Shown one piece after another: positions 34,739 to 43,434 of a DNA stretch of 64,000 bases (position 1 is its first letter; each line of letters starts with the position of its first letter). Under the pieces are notes generated by a model. The model was not told where the DNA came from, did no database searches, and was given only the letters and a program-made list of their open reading frames with translations. Origin of the DNA: Flavobacterium sp. KACC 22761 (GTDB lineage: Bacteria; Bacteroidota; Bacteroidia; Flavobacteriales; Flavobacteriaceae); NCBI RefSeq assembly GCF_034058155.1, contig NZ_CP139148.1, forward strand, positions 682,001 to 746,000. The letters run 5' to 3'. The position numbers were made by a program, and so were the translations under genes.

Positions 34739-36982
34739 ATGATTAAGATCAAATATATACTTATACTATTTTTAATTGCTTTTCAGTTAAAGGCACAAAA
34801 AATCGTGCGTTACGATTTGCATGTTCGCGATACGATTGTCAATTTTTCGGGTAAAGAAAAACGCGCGATTGCAGTAAATGGACAAATTCCGATGCCGACG
34901 CTAACTTTTACAGAAGGTGATATTGCAGAAATTTATGTGCATAACGAATTAAAAAAGGAAAGTACTTCGATGCACTGGCACGGATTGTTTCTGCCTAATA
35001 AAGAAGATGGCGTTCCGTATTTAACTCAAATGCCAATTGAACCCAGAACAACTCACAAATATACTTTCCCAATTATTCAAAACGGAACGTATTGGTATCA
35101 CAGCCATTCGGGTTTGCAGGAACAAATTGGTTTGTACGGACTTTTTATCATCAATAAGAAAAAAGACGATTCGACAATTCGAAAAGGCATCGACGATTTG
35201 CCAACGATTCCAGTCATTTTAAGCGAATGGTCAGATCTTAAACCAGAGAATATTCAGCGAATGCTGCACAATGCCAATGACTGGTTTGCGATTAAAAAAG
35301 GAACGACTCAAAGTTATGCCGAAGCTATCAAACAAGGGCATTTTTCGACCAAAGTGACCAACGAATGGAAACGAATGAATGCAATGGATGTCAGCGATGT
35401 TTATTACGAAAAGTTTCTAATTAACGGAAAAAATGAACAGCAGTTTTCAGATCTTAAACCAGGTTCAAAAGTCCGCTTACGAATTGCCAATGGAGGTGCT
35501 TCCAGTTATTTTTGGCTGACTTATGGTGGAGGAAAAATCACCGTTGTAGCAAGTGATGGAAACGATGTCGAACCAGTAGAAGTAGATCGTTTGATTATTG
35601 CGGTTTCTGAAACTTACGATATTGTCGTTACGATTCCAGAAGACCATAAATCTTTTGCTTTTTTGGCTACAGCCGAAGATAGAACAGGATCTGCGTCTTT
35701 GTTTTTAGGAAGTGGAGAAAAACAGCCTGTTCATCATCTTTCGAAATTAAAATATTTTGAAGGCATGAAAATGATGAACGATATGATGAAAATGAACGGC
35801 GACATGAACGATATGGGCATGAATATGTCTTTAAATAAAATGGACATGAATGCTGTAATGTATCCTGAAATTTCGGGCGAAGATGAAAATGCGAAACCTA
35901 AAATGGATCATTCTAATCATAATATGGCCGACATGAAAATGGAAAGTGACAGTACTGAAACTTCAGAAATTGTGACTTTGAATTACGGAATGCTGAAATC
36001 TCCGTTTAAAACCAATCTCCCAAAAGATGCGCCTGTTAAAGAATTACGTTTCACTTTATCTGGAAATATGAATCGTTATGTTTGGAGTTTAGATAATAAA
36101 GTAGTTTCTGAAACCGATAAAATCTTAATCAAAAAAGGAGAAAATGTTCGCATCGTTTTATACAACGGTTCGATGATGCGTCACCCAATGCATTTACACG
36201 GACATGATTTTAGAATTCTAAACGAACACGGCGATTATGCTCCGCTAAAAAATGTGATTGATATTATGCCAATGGAAACCGATACGATCGAATTCCAAGC
36301 AAATGCAGATGGCGACTGGTTTTTTCACTGTCATATTTTGTATCACATGATGGCTGGGATGGGAAGGATTTTTAGTTATGAAAATTCAGCGCCAAACCCG
36401 CTGATCCATCATCCGGAAATGGCTTTTAAAATGCTGAAAATGGATGATCGTATGTTTCATTTTATGGGAGAAAATGATTTTGCTACAAATGGAAATGATG
36501 GTGAAGCAATGTTCAGCAACACACGTTGGAGTATTGGAACGGAATGGAGACTAGGTTACAACGACAAACACGGTTATGAAACTGAAACTCACATTGGTCG
36601 TTATATTGGAAAAAATCAATGGTTAATGCCATTTATTGGTTTTGACTGGCGCTACCGAAAAATGGGAATGGACGAACAGGAACAAAATCTTTGGGGACAA
36701 AAAAATACCAAAGACAATCGTTCGGTTTTCAGCATCGGAGCCGAATATACTTTACCAATGCTGGTAAAAGCACAACTGGAAGTTTTTACAGATGGAAATG
36801 TGAGAGTACAATTTGAACGAAAAGATATTCCGCTTTCACAGCGTCTTCGAATGAATTTAATGTGGAATACCGATAAAGAATATATGGCGGGATTGAAATA
36901 TATTGTTGCCAGAAACTTTGGAATCACAACGCATTATGATAGCGATATGGGAATTGGTTTTGGGGTTAGTGTGAATTATTAA
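34739..36982 (+). CDS. multicopper oxidase fused to a CopB-like outer-membrane domain
   Basis: 747 residues. After a signal peptide (to about 19) comes a three-cupredoxin multicopper oxidase of the CopA/PcoA type, which oxidises Cu(I). Copper ligands are HWHG (79-82), WYHSHSG (119-125), HPMHLHGHDF (about 482-491) and HCHILYHMMAGM (about 530-541). A Met-rich loop (about 340-400; NDMMKMNGDMNDMGMNMS, HSNHNMADMKME) could load copper. From about 585 to the end the sequence changes to amphipathic strands (NTRWSIGTEWRLGY, ETHIGRYIGKNQWLMPFIGFDWRY, FSIGAEYTLP, GITTHYDSDMGIGFGVSVNY) like the CopB/PcoB outer-membrane barrel. It thus seems to join PcoA and PcoB functions in one chain. Co-transcribed with copA. 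Confidence 0.92.
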   Translation: MIKIKYILILFLIAFQLKAQKIVRYDLHVRDTIVNFSGKEKRAIAVNGQIPMPTLTFTEGDIAEIYVHNELKKESTSMHWHGLFLPNKEDGVPYLTQMPIEPRTTHKYTFPIIQNGTYWYHSHSGLQEQIGLYGLFIINKKKDDSTIRKGIDDLPTIPVILSEWSDLKPENIQRMLHNANDWFAIKKGTTQSYAEAIKQGHFSTKVTNEWKRMNAMDVSDVYYEKFLINGKNEQQFSDLKPGSKVRLRIANGGASSYFWLTYGGGKITVVASDGNDVEPVEVDRLIIAVSETYDIVVTIPEDHKSFAFLATAEDRTGSASLFLGSGEKQPVHHLSKLKYFEGMKMMNDMMKMNGDMNDMGMNMSLNKMDMNAVMYPEISGEDENAKPKMDHSNHNMADMKMESDSTETSEIVTLNYGMLKSPFKTNLPKDAPVKELRFTLSGNMNRYVWSLDNKVVSETDKILIKKGENVRIVLYNGSMMRHPMHLHGHDFRILNEHGDYAPLKNVIDIMPMETDTIEFQANADGDWFFHCHILYHMMAGMGRIFSYENSAPNPLIHHPEMAFKMLKMDDRMFHFMGENDFATNGNDGEAMFSNTRWSIGTEWRLGYNDKHGYETETHIGRYIGKNQWLMPFIGFDWRYRKMGMDEQEQNLWGQKNTKDNRSVFSIGAEYTLPMLVKAQLEVFTDGNVRVQFERKDIPLSQRLRMNLMWNTDKEYMAGLKYIVARNFGITTHYDSDMGIGFGVSVNY

Positions 36983-37091
36983 TTTGTTTTTTCACCATAT
37001 AAGTGATTTAAGTTCATTTAGAAAAGCATTCTTAACAATGAAATAAATTAATATCTTAGTTTTCTAGAAACCAATAATCTGGACATAAAGT

Positions 37092-37757
37092 ATGAGAAAA
37101 CTATATTTTGCATTGCTCCTTTTTTGTGGAATAATTTTAATAAGCTGTAACAACAAAAAAGCTGATTTACAATTTGAAAAAAATGTGATGTATGAAGTTT
37201 ATCCTGCATTAATTGATTCTGTTTGGGTAAATGCTGTGCTAACTTATGTCCCGCCTCCACCGCCAGGAATAGATCCTTCAGAATATAAATTGAATCGACG
37301 AAATGAATCGAACAAAAGATTCAATAAAGAACTAGCAGAATTTAAAAAAAAGAAATTCCCTGTTGATCTTGTTTTTTTGGATAAAACAGTTGTAAGGGAC
37401 AATTCTAAAGAACTTCAAGAACACTTTAAAGATGCTGTACTATCAGAAAACAATATTTTAGATACACTTGATTATAAGTTTGACAGAAAAAAACTGGATT
37501 CATATCAAGCTTTTCATCTTCATTATGTTCCTAGAATACCACGTGGAAATGACAGAAAATTTTATAACGAATGTTGTTATTCTGTACGAGGAGTAATTAG
37601 TTTAAGCAGAATTCAATTTGATAATGAAAAAAAATATGGCATTCTCACTGCAGGAATTGAATGTGGAGATATGTGCAGTTACGGTTATCGTGTTTATATT
37701 AAAAAAGTAAAAAATAAATGGGTTATTGATAAAATAGAAGACGCGTGGATTGCATAA
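37092..37757 (+). CDS. hypothetical lipoprotein (221 aa)
   Basis: Not recognised. MRKLYFALLLFCGIILISC gives a lipoprotein signal (Cys19). The mature protein has a Pro-rich stretch (YVPPPPPGIDPSEYKL), charged helical middle and a beta-rich end (FYNECCYSVRGVISLSRIQF, YGILTAGIECGDMCSYGYRVYI, NKWVIDKIEDAW) reminiscent of small envelope proteins that end in a beta-sheet. Two cysteine pairs (ECC and C...C) may form disulphides. It begins a run of three small genes on the same strand (37092, 37814, 38138) but the gaps do not prove an operon. Confidence 0.6.
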   Translation: MRKLYFALLLFCGIILISCNNKKADLQFEKNVMYEVYPALIDSVWVNAVLTYVPPPPPGIDPSEYKLNRRNESNKRFNKELAEFKKKKFPVDLVFLDKTVVRDNSKELQEHFKDAVLSENNILDTLDYKFDRKKLDSYQAFHLHYVPRIPRGNDRKFYNECCYSVRGVISLSRIQFDNEKKYGILTAGIECGDMCSYGYRVYIKKVKNKWVIDKIEDAWIA

Positions 37758-37813
37758 TGGCATCAATTTTGGAATGACAAAAAACATCAAAAAAACCAAT
37801 TGAATTAACCTTT

Positions 37814-38134
37814 ATGAACCAAACTCTTTTCCTTTTATTACTGGCTTTGCCAATGATTTTTCAAATTATATTTGGAAGAAAAGCGATCGGCGAAAGCATA
37901 AAACTAACTTTTTTTAAAATCTGTTTAATTACGATTCTTTCTCAATTTATATCCTTCATCATTGCATTTAAAATACTTTCAAACAAATTGCGAGCGGAAT
38001 CAAACGGACAAATTCACTGCGGAATGCCATTTGTTGGATTAATAGGTTTAGAAATCTTGATCACCATTATTATAGTGGTTATTATTCTTGTTCAATATTT
38101 AATTAAGAGATCGTATAATCGTAATTATGAATAA
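37814..38134 (+). CDS. hypothetical small membrane protein (106 aa)
   Basis: MNQTLFLLLLALPMIFQIIFG, then KLTFFKICLITILSQFISFIIAF and a third hydrophobic stretch (VGLIGLEILITIIIVVIILVQYLI) give three predicted membrane helices. No family recognised. The next gene starts 3 bp after its stop, so the two are likely translated together. Confidence 0.6.
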   Translation: MNQTLFLLLLALPMIFQIIFGRKAIGESIKLTFFKICLITILSQFISFIIAFKILSNKLRAESNGQIHCGMPFVGLIGLEILITIIIVVIILVQYLIKRSYNRNYE

Positions 38135-38137
38135 AAA

Positions 38138-38821
38138 ATGAAAGTAATTTCTATTCTCCTAGTTTTCTTTTTTAATAATGCCTTTGCCCAATTTGCAGTC
38201 ATCAAAGATAATGATGAATATGTAAACATCAGAACTGAAGCTTCAATAGAAAACAACGTTTCAGATAAATTGAACAACGGTTTTGTGGTGTATTGTTTCG
38301 AACCAAAAAATAACTGGATCAACATTGATTATTCTAAAAACAACAAAGACAGAAATGGTTATTTATACAAAAATCGGGTTCAATATTTATCTGAATTTAC
38401 AACTATTCCGTTAATTAAGAAAACTCAAACTCAAGTGATTTTTGAGAAAAATGGTCTTAATATTAGTATTGAAAGCAAAAATTTTGAATCAAATTCAGCA
38501 AAATTAACCTTTCTTGAGAAGGACAAATCAATCCTTAAAAAGATTAACGGAAAAGATTTTTGGGGAACTGACGGAGGAATTCCAAAAAGCACTTATAAAA
38601 GCATAGCCGTTGTGATAGACAACAATACTATTGAGCTTCCTAAAAATGCTTTTGACGATTTGTTCGAACCTAATCTTTACAACACTAAAATTAATTTCGA
38701 CAAAAAGAACAACATCTTATATATCGCTTCCAGCAATAGCGATGGCGCAGGCGGATATGAAATTGTCTGGGTTATAGAAAAAGGGAAGTATAAAGAGCGA
38801 AAAATTGTTTATGGTTTTTAA
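38138..38821 (+). CDS. exported SH3-like domain protein (227 aa)
   Basis: Signal peptide MKVISILLVFFFNNAFAQ. Residues 22-82 look like a bacterial SH3 domain (EYVNIRTEASIENNVSDKLNNGFVVYCFEPKNNWINIDY), which in other proteins binds cell-wall peptides or proteins. The rest (KTQTQVIFEKNGLNISIESKNF, DFWGTDGGIPKSTYKSIAVVIDNN, SNSDGAGGYEIVWVIEKGKYKERKIVYGF) is beta-rich and not assigned. It is 3 bp downstream of the small membrane protein gene. Role unknown; likely periplasmic. Confidence 0.65.
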   Translation: MKVISILLVFFFNNAFAQFAVIKDNDEYVNIRTEASIENNVSDKLNNGFVVYCFEPKNNWINIDYSKNNKDRNGYLYKNRVQYLSEFTTIPLIKKTQTQVIFEKNGLNISIESKNFESNSAKLTFLEKDKSILKKINGKDFWGTDGGIPKSTYKSIAVVIDNNTIELPKNAFDDLFEPNLYNTKINFDKKNNILYIASSNSDGAGGYEIVWVIEKGKYKERKIVYGF

Positions 38822-38897
38822 ATAATGTTGCTTTTTGTTAAATCATTATTGACAAAACATTAACAAAATTGTAAGAATCAACCTTAAGAAATGTCGC

Positions 38898-38905
38898 TAT
38901 ATTTG
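38898..38905 (+). promoter_or_regulatory. -7 box of the double-Cys peptide gene
   Basis: TATATTTG, a perfect TAnnTTTG match 42 bp upstream of the start codon at 38948. An ideal -33 element was not found. Confidence 0.45.
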
Positions 38906-38947
38906 ATTACCAATTACAATTCTCTAACAAAAATAAATTAAATCAAA

Positions 38948-39106
38948 ATGACAAAAGTAGTTACAATCCTTACTGTTGCTTTATTTACAATTGGCCTAAG
39001 TGCTCAAGAAACAAAACCAGCAACAAAAGATAAAACGAAAAAAGAATCATGTTGTAAAAAAACAACAGACAAAAAAGACACAAAATCTTGTTGCGTTAAA
39101 AAGTAA
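38948..39106 (+). CDS. 52-residue exported double-Cys peptide
   Basis: Small ORF with its own promoter-like box and terminator. MTKVVTILTVALFTIGLSAQ is a clear signal peptide; the mature 32-33 residues are ETKPATKDKTKKESCCKKTT then DKKDTKSCCVKK, i.e. two CC pairs in a Lys-rich chain. It could chelate soft metals (Cu, Zn), which would fit the copper genes 2-8 kb upstream, but there is no direct operon link. Start is clear (first ATG after the promoter). Confidence 0.7.
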   Translation: MTKVVTILTVALFTIGLSAQETKPATKDKTKKESCCKKTTDKKDTKSCCVKK

Positions 39107-39123
39107 CGATAAATTATAAAGTA

Positions 39124-39154
39124 AAAGGCTTCGAATTGTTCTAAGCCTTTTTTT
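39124..39154 (+). terminator. rho-independent terminator
   Basis: AAAGGCTT / AAGCCTTT stem, 11-nt loop and T-run, 18 bp after the double-Cys peptide gene. Confidence 0.8.
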
Positions 39155-39164
39155 ATGTTTTTTC

Positions 39165-39235
39165 GCCACGAATTTCACTAATTTACACTAATTACTTTCC
39201 ATTTAAAATTTGTGCTAATCCGTGAAATTCGTGGC
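39165..39235. repeat. GCCACGAATT-family inverted repeat, copy 1
   Basis: Perfect 14-nt arms GCCACGAATTTCAC (39165-39178) and GTGAAATTCGTGGC (39222-39235), with further weaker pairing inside (TAATTTACACTA / TTGTGCTAAT). Located between convergent genes. Related copies lie at 46169-46280, 62943-63040 and 63765-63824. Confidence 0.8.
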
Positions 39236-39245
39236 AAACAAAATT

Positions 39246-39698
39246 CTATTTCAATCTAACGCTCCATTCAAAATCCATTTCAGAAACCTGAACTCCTTCT
39301 TCATTTGTTCCAATAGATTTCATCCAGAACGTCTGCCCTTCTCCGGTTTCAATTGTTTTTTGAATCGCTTCAGCAATTAAATGACCATCGTTGCATACAA
39401 ATGTTATTCTGCCCGTTGCTTTTTTAGTGAAGTTTCCTTTATTATTAGCAACTAACATTGAAATTTTTCGGCCACTTTCCTGAATCTGAGAAATCACCAA
39501 AGCTCCTGTTGTTAACTCTGCCGCCATTGCCTGAACTGCAAAATACATAGAATTAAAAGGGTTTTGATTGATCCAACGGTGTTTGACACTAACAATACAA
39601 CTGTCTTTATCGATAGCTTTTACACGTACACCGCAAAAGTATGCCGATGGTAATTTGAACAATACAAATTTGTTGAGTTTGGAAACTGAAACTGCCAT
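39246..39698 (-). CDS. DUF4442 hotdog-fold protein
   Basis: A 150-residue protein of the DUF4442 family (hotdog fold related to PaaI-type thioesterases). Features: LPSAYFCGVRVKAIDKDSCIVSVKHRWINQNPFNSMYFAVQAMAAELTTGAL, where the NPFNSMYFAVQAMAAE helix matches the thioesterase core helix. An acyl-CoA or related thioester substrate is plausible but unproven. Monocistronic; no signal peptide. Confidence 0.85.
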   Translation of the reverse strand: MAVSVSKLNKFVLFKLPSAYFCGVRVKAIDKDSCIVSVKHRWINQNPFNSMYFAVQAMAAELTTGALVISQIQESGRKISMLVANNKGNFTKKATGRITFVCNDGHLIAEAIQKTIETGEGQTFWMKSIGTNEEGVQVSEMDFEWSVRLK

Positions 39699-39928
39699 AG
39701 ATTTATTTTTTTATGTAAAAATACAAAAAAACTATGCGCGCACAATAAATTCAATACTCTTTTGAAAGACACCAATAAAATCAAGCATTCCGAATGATTT
39801 TCAGCAAATTATCTTAGTATTACAAATTTTAAACTTGTTAAAATTTTGTTAATATTAGGTACTATGTAAAACAAGATACTGTTTTTTAGCCATATATTTG
39901 CATAAGAAATTACTATATACTTTTAATC

Positions 39929-40408
39929 ATGGAAACAACACCACCACTCATCATGGAAACAACATCAGAAAGAAACACTGCGGCATTTACGCATTTAAGC
40001 ACATTAAGTCAGTACATTATTCCATTTGGGAATTATATTTTCCCAATCATTTTTTGGTCAAGCTACAAAGACAAATCAGAATTTGTAAATCACCACGGAA
40101 AACAAACATTGAATTTTCAATTGAGTTTATTGCTTTACACTTTGATTTTGGCTTTAATCGCAATTCCGATTTTCGTATCAGTAGTATTACAAAACATTCC
40201 GATGGAAGCTGTTTTTAATGACGAAAATTTCGTAATCAGAAATTTCAACTTTCAAGGAAATATTGCCTTATTAAGTATTGGAGCAACTGCGGTTTTACTT
40301 TTTGGATTGCTAAAATTTGTTGAATTCTTTTTAGTGATATATGCTTCAATAAAGGCTTCAAATGGAGAATTATACAATTATCCGCTTACGATTCCTTTTA
40401 TAAAGTAA
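39929..40408 (+). CDS. DUF4870 membrane protein
   Basis: A 159-residue membrane protein of the DUF4870 family. An N-terminal 20-residue polar segment is followed by FTHLSTLSQYIIPFGNYIFPIIFWSSYKDKSEFVNHHGKQTLNFQLSL, the family signature, then helices LLLYTLILALIAIPIFVSVVL and ALLSIGATAVLLFGLLKFVEFFLVIYASIKASNGELYNYPLTIPF. The start at 39929 is first choice, with an ATG at 39953 as alternative. Upstream of the PadR-PspC-GIN genes on the same strand but separated by 126 bp. Confidence 0.85.
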   Translation: METTPPLIMETTSERNTAAFTHLSTLSQYIIPFGNYIFPIIFWSSYKDKSEFVNHHGKQTLNFQLSLLLYTLILALIAIPIFVSVVLQNIPMEAVFNDENFVIRNFNFQGNIALLSIGATAVLLFGLLKFVEFFLVIYASIKASNGELYNYPLTIPFIK

Positions 40409-40534
40409 TCTAAAAAGGTTAAAAGTTATAAGTTATTCGAGATCATTCTAAAAGAATAAATTCGAAATCAATCATCAATCATCATCATCAATCAAAAAAC
40501 GAATTGTTCAATCAAAAAAAAACAAAATGAAATT

Positions 40535-40867
40535 ATGAACATTGAAAACACAAAAGCACAGATGCGCAAAGGTGTTCTTGAGTTTTGCATCTTATCAGTA
40601 CTAAAAGAAAAAGATGCCTATACCTCTGAAATATTAGACACTTTAAAAAACGCAAAATTACTAGTTGTAGAAGGAACCGTTTACCCGTTGTTAACTAGAT
40701 TGAAAAATGACGGTTTACTAAATTATCGCTGGGAAGAATCGACCTCAGGGCCGCCACGAAAATATTATGGATTAACCGAGATAGGACAAACTTTTTTAAA
40801 CGAACTTAGCGGCACTTGGACAGAATTATCTGACGCCGTAAAACTAATCACCAATCAAAATCAATAA
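40535..40867 (+). CDS. PadR-family transcriptional regulator
   Basis: A 110-residue winged-helix repressor-type protein: AQMRKGVLEFCILSVLKEKDAYTSEILDTLKNAKLLVVEGTVYPLLTRLKNDGLLNYRWEESTSGPPRKYYGLTEIG is a complete PadR domain, with no separate C-terminal effector domain. It is 3 bp upstream of the PspC-domain gene, so it probably regulates this four-gene operon. The signal sensed is unknown; envelope stress would fit its neighbours. Confidence 0.93.
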   Translation: MNIENTKAQMRKGVLEFCILSVLKEKDAYTSEILDTLKNAKLLVVEGTVYPLLTRLKNDGLLNYRWEESTSGPPRKYYGLTEIGQTFLNELSGTWTELSDAVKLITNQNQ

Positions 40868-40870
40868 GTC

Positions 40871-42601
40871 ATGAACAAAACAGTAAATATTAACTTAGGC
40901 GGTATGTTTTTTCACATCGATGAAGATGCATATTTAAAATTGACACGCTATTTTGACGCTATAAAACGATCACTTAACAACTCATCTGGTCAAGATGAAA
41001 TTATTAAAGATATCGAAATGCGCGTTTCTGAATTATTAACAGAAAAACAAAAAAGCGAAAAACATGTTGTTGGCTTAAAAGACGTTGACGAAGTGATTGC
41101 GGTGATGGGCCAACCTGAAGACTATAGAATTGAAGACGAAGAAAACCAAAATCAATCGTTCAATAATTACGGCGCTAGACAACACAAAAAATTATACCGT
41201 GATAAAGAAAAAGGTATGATTGGTGGAGTTGCAACAGGTTTAGGACACTATTTTGGAGTAGATGCAGTTTGGATCAAAATCCTTTTCTTAATCTTTGTTT
41301 TCGCAGGTTTTGGAACTGGAATCTTAGCTTACTTCGTGCTTTGGATTGTTACTCCTGAGGCGGTAACAACTTCAGAGAAACTAGAAATGACTGGAGAGCC
41401 GGTTACGATTTCGAACATCGAAAAAAAAGTTCGTGAAGAAATTGACTCATTATCTGAAAAATTCAAAAATGCAGATTATGACAAAATGGGAAACCAAGTA
41501 AAGTCGGGAGCTGAGAGAATAAGTAGTTCATTTGGAGACTTTATCATGACGGTTTTTAAAATCTTTGCTAAGTTTTTGGGCGTAATTTTAATCATGTCTG
41601 GAATTAGTGTTTTGATCATGTTATTAATCGGAATTTTTACTTTGGGAACTAATATTTTTGTTGATTTCCCTTGGCAGAATTTCGTTGACGCTGGAAACTT
41701 TACAGATTATCCTCTTTGGTCATTTGGCTTGCTAATGTTCTTTGCGGTTGGAATTCCATTTTTCTTCTTGACTCTGTTAGGATTTAAATTGTTATCTCCG
41801 AATTTAAAATCAATCGGAAATATTACAAAATACACTTTGCTTGCCATTTGGATTATTGCTGTTGCAATTGCAATCAGCATCGGAATCAAACAAGCTACTG
41901 AAATATCTTATGACAATAAATCGGTTGAGAAAAAGACACTTAACATTTTGCCAAAGGATACACTTTATGTAAAATTCAGATACAACGATTATTATGCAAA
42001 AGATTTAGGTCATCATCATGAATTCACTTTTGTACAAGATTCAGCAAACAATAACTTGATTTATTCAAATGATGTTCGTTTGCATGTTTTGCACACTGAC
42101 AACGCAACGGCATACTTGCAAATCGAGAAAAGTGCAAGAGGAAATTCGTTTTCAAGTGCAAAACAAAGAGCAGAAAAAATTACTTACAATTTACAGATTA
42201 AAGGAAATCATTTAATTTTGGATAATTATTTTCTGACAGATGTAAAAAATAAGTTCAGAGGACAAGAAGTTGATGTATATTTGTACTTGCCAGAAGGGCA
42301 GTTGTTTAAGCCAGATGCATCAGTACAAGATTATGATCATTCTGAAAATGATTTTTTCAACCTGCACTTTAGCGGCGATTACAATTACAAAGTTGAAGGT
42401 TCAAAAATAAAATGCTTAAACTGCCCTGCAGAAGAAAACGAGTATAATGATGGAGATTATGATAGTGACGAAAACACTATTGAAAATGACACTGTAAAGG
42501 AAGTTTCGATTAAAGTTAACGGAAAAGAAATTTTAAACGGAAAAAAAACCAAAGGAAAGTTAACCACTGATAAAAATGGAGTTATAATTAAAATCAACTA
42601 A
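40871..42601 (+). CDS. PspC-domain membrane protein with C-terminal GIN-like region
   Basis: 576 residues. N-terminal helical segment (DAYLKLTRYFDAIKRSLNN... VSELLTEKQ) typical of Bacteroidota PspC proteins. The PspC domain (about 105-170) reads LYRDKEKGMIGGVATGLGHYFGVDAVWIKILFLIFVFAGFGTGILAYFVLWIVTPEA. Four further membrane helices lie at about 230-345, followed by a soluble beta-rich region (LHVLHTDNATAYLQIEKSARG ... FFNLHFSGDYNYKVEGSKIKC). PspC proteins act in phage-shock/envelope stress responses. The operon continues with two GIN-domain (DUF2807) genes. Confidence 0.9.
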   Translation: MNKTVNINLGGMFFHIDEDAYLKLTRYFDAIKRSLNNSSGQDEIIKDIEMRVSELLTEKQKSEKHVVGLKDVDEVIAVMGQPEDYRIEDEENQNQSFNNYGARQHKKLYRDKEKGMIGGVATGLGHYFGVDAVWIKILFLIFVFAGFGTGILAYFVLWIVTPEAVTTSEKLEMTGEPVTISNIEKKVREEIDSLSEKFKNADYDKMGNQVKSGAERISSSFGDFIMTVFKIFAKFLGVILIMSGISVLIMLLIGIFTLGTNIFVDFPWQNFVDAGNFTDYPLWSFGLLMFFAVGIPFFFLTLLGFKLLSPNLKSIGNITKYTLLAIWIIAVAIAISIGIKQATEISYDNKSVEKKTLNILPKDTLYVKFRYNDYYAKDLGHHHEFTFVQDSANNNLIYSNDVRLHVLHTDNATAYLQIEKSARGNSFSSAKQRAEKITYNLQIKGNHLILDNYFLTDVKNKFRGQEVDVYLYLPEGQLFKPDASVQDYDHSENDFFNLHFSGDYNYKVEGSKIKCLNCPAEENEYNDGDYDSDENTIENDTVKEVSIKVNGKEILNGKKTKGKLTTDKNGVIIKIN

Positions 42602-42615
42602 TAATACCACAAGCC

Positions 42616-43350
42616 ATGATCAAAATAATCATTCATATTACAAAATTTATTATTGCAGCTGTTACCGCATTATTGTTTGCCTCTTGCAACTTTAATTTGA
42701 ATGCAGTTGAAGGAAGCGGAAATGTAACTACTGAGAAAAGAATTGTTCAGGGAGATTTCAAAAAAGTATCGGTAAGCAATGCGATTGATTTAGTAATCGT
42801 ACAGTCTGATTCAACTGAAATTTTAGTGGAAGCTGATGATAATCTGCAAAAAGACATCATCACAAAAGTAGAAAATGGAACATTGATAATCAAATGCAAA
42901 TTCAGCTCATTCAGAAATATTACTGCTAAAAAAGTAACAGTAAAAATGCCTGTTATTGATAAACTTGAAGCTTCTAGCGCATCATCTGTTCAAAGCAAAA
43001 ATACAATTCAAGCAGAAAACATTGATTTGGAAACTTCAAGCGCAGCCTCAATGAATGTTAATGTAGAATCTGATAATATTTCGGCTGATTCTGGAAGTGG
43101 CAGCACAATTTCACTTGAAGGAAAAGCATTGAAAATTAAAACTTCGGCATCAAGTGGTTCTAACATCAATGCTAAAAAGATGTTGGCGAACGAAGTTCAA
43201 GCAGAAGCATCAAGCGGCGGAAGCGTAAATGTACACCCGATTGTAAGCTTAAAAGCAGAAGCATCAAGTGGCGGAAGCATCAACTACGATTCAAATCCGA
43301 AAACGGTTGAAAAATCTTCACATTCTGGAGGAAGCATCAGCCAGGGATAA
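42616..43350 (+). CDS. GIN-domain (DUF2807) lipoprotein
   Basis: 244 residues with a lipoprotein signal (AAVTALLFASC, Cys24). The beta-helical GIN/DUF2807 domain has repeated strand pairs: GDFKKVSVSNAIDLVIVQSD, VEADDNLQKDIITKVENGTLIIKCK, then DIDKLEASSASSVQS and many Ser/Gly repeats (SASSGSNINAKKM, EASSGGSVNVHP, EASSGGSINYD). The domain is common downstream of PspC in Bacteroidota; its role is unproven, probably in the cell envelope. Starts 14 bp after the PspC gene. Confidence 0.9.
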   Translation: MIKIIIHITKFIIAAVTALLFASCNFNLNAVEGSGNVTTEKRIVQGDFKKVSVSNAIDLVIVQSDSTEILVEADDNLQKDIITKVENGTLIIKCKFSSFRNITAKKVTVKMPVIDKLEASSASSVQSKNTIQAENIDLETSSAASMNVNVESDNISADSGSGSTISLEGKALKIKTSASSGSNINAKKMLANEVQAEASSGGSVNVHPIVSLKAEASSGGSINYDSNPKTVEKSSHSGGSISQG

Positions 43351-43434
43351 ACGAATTTATCTGTTAAATATAAAAGAAATCATTCATCAAAAGTGGATGA
43401 TTTTTTTATATTTGTCAAAATCAAATCTCGAATA

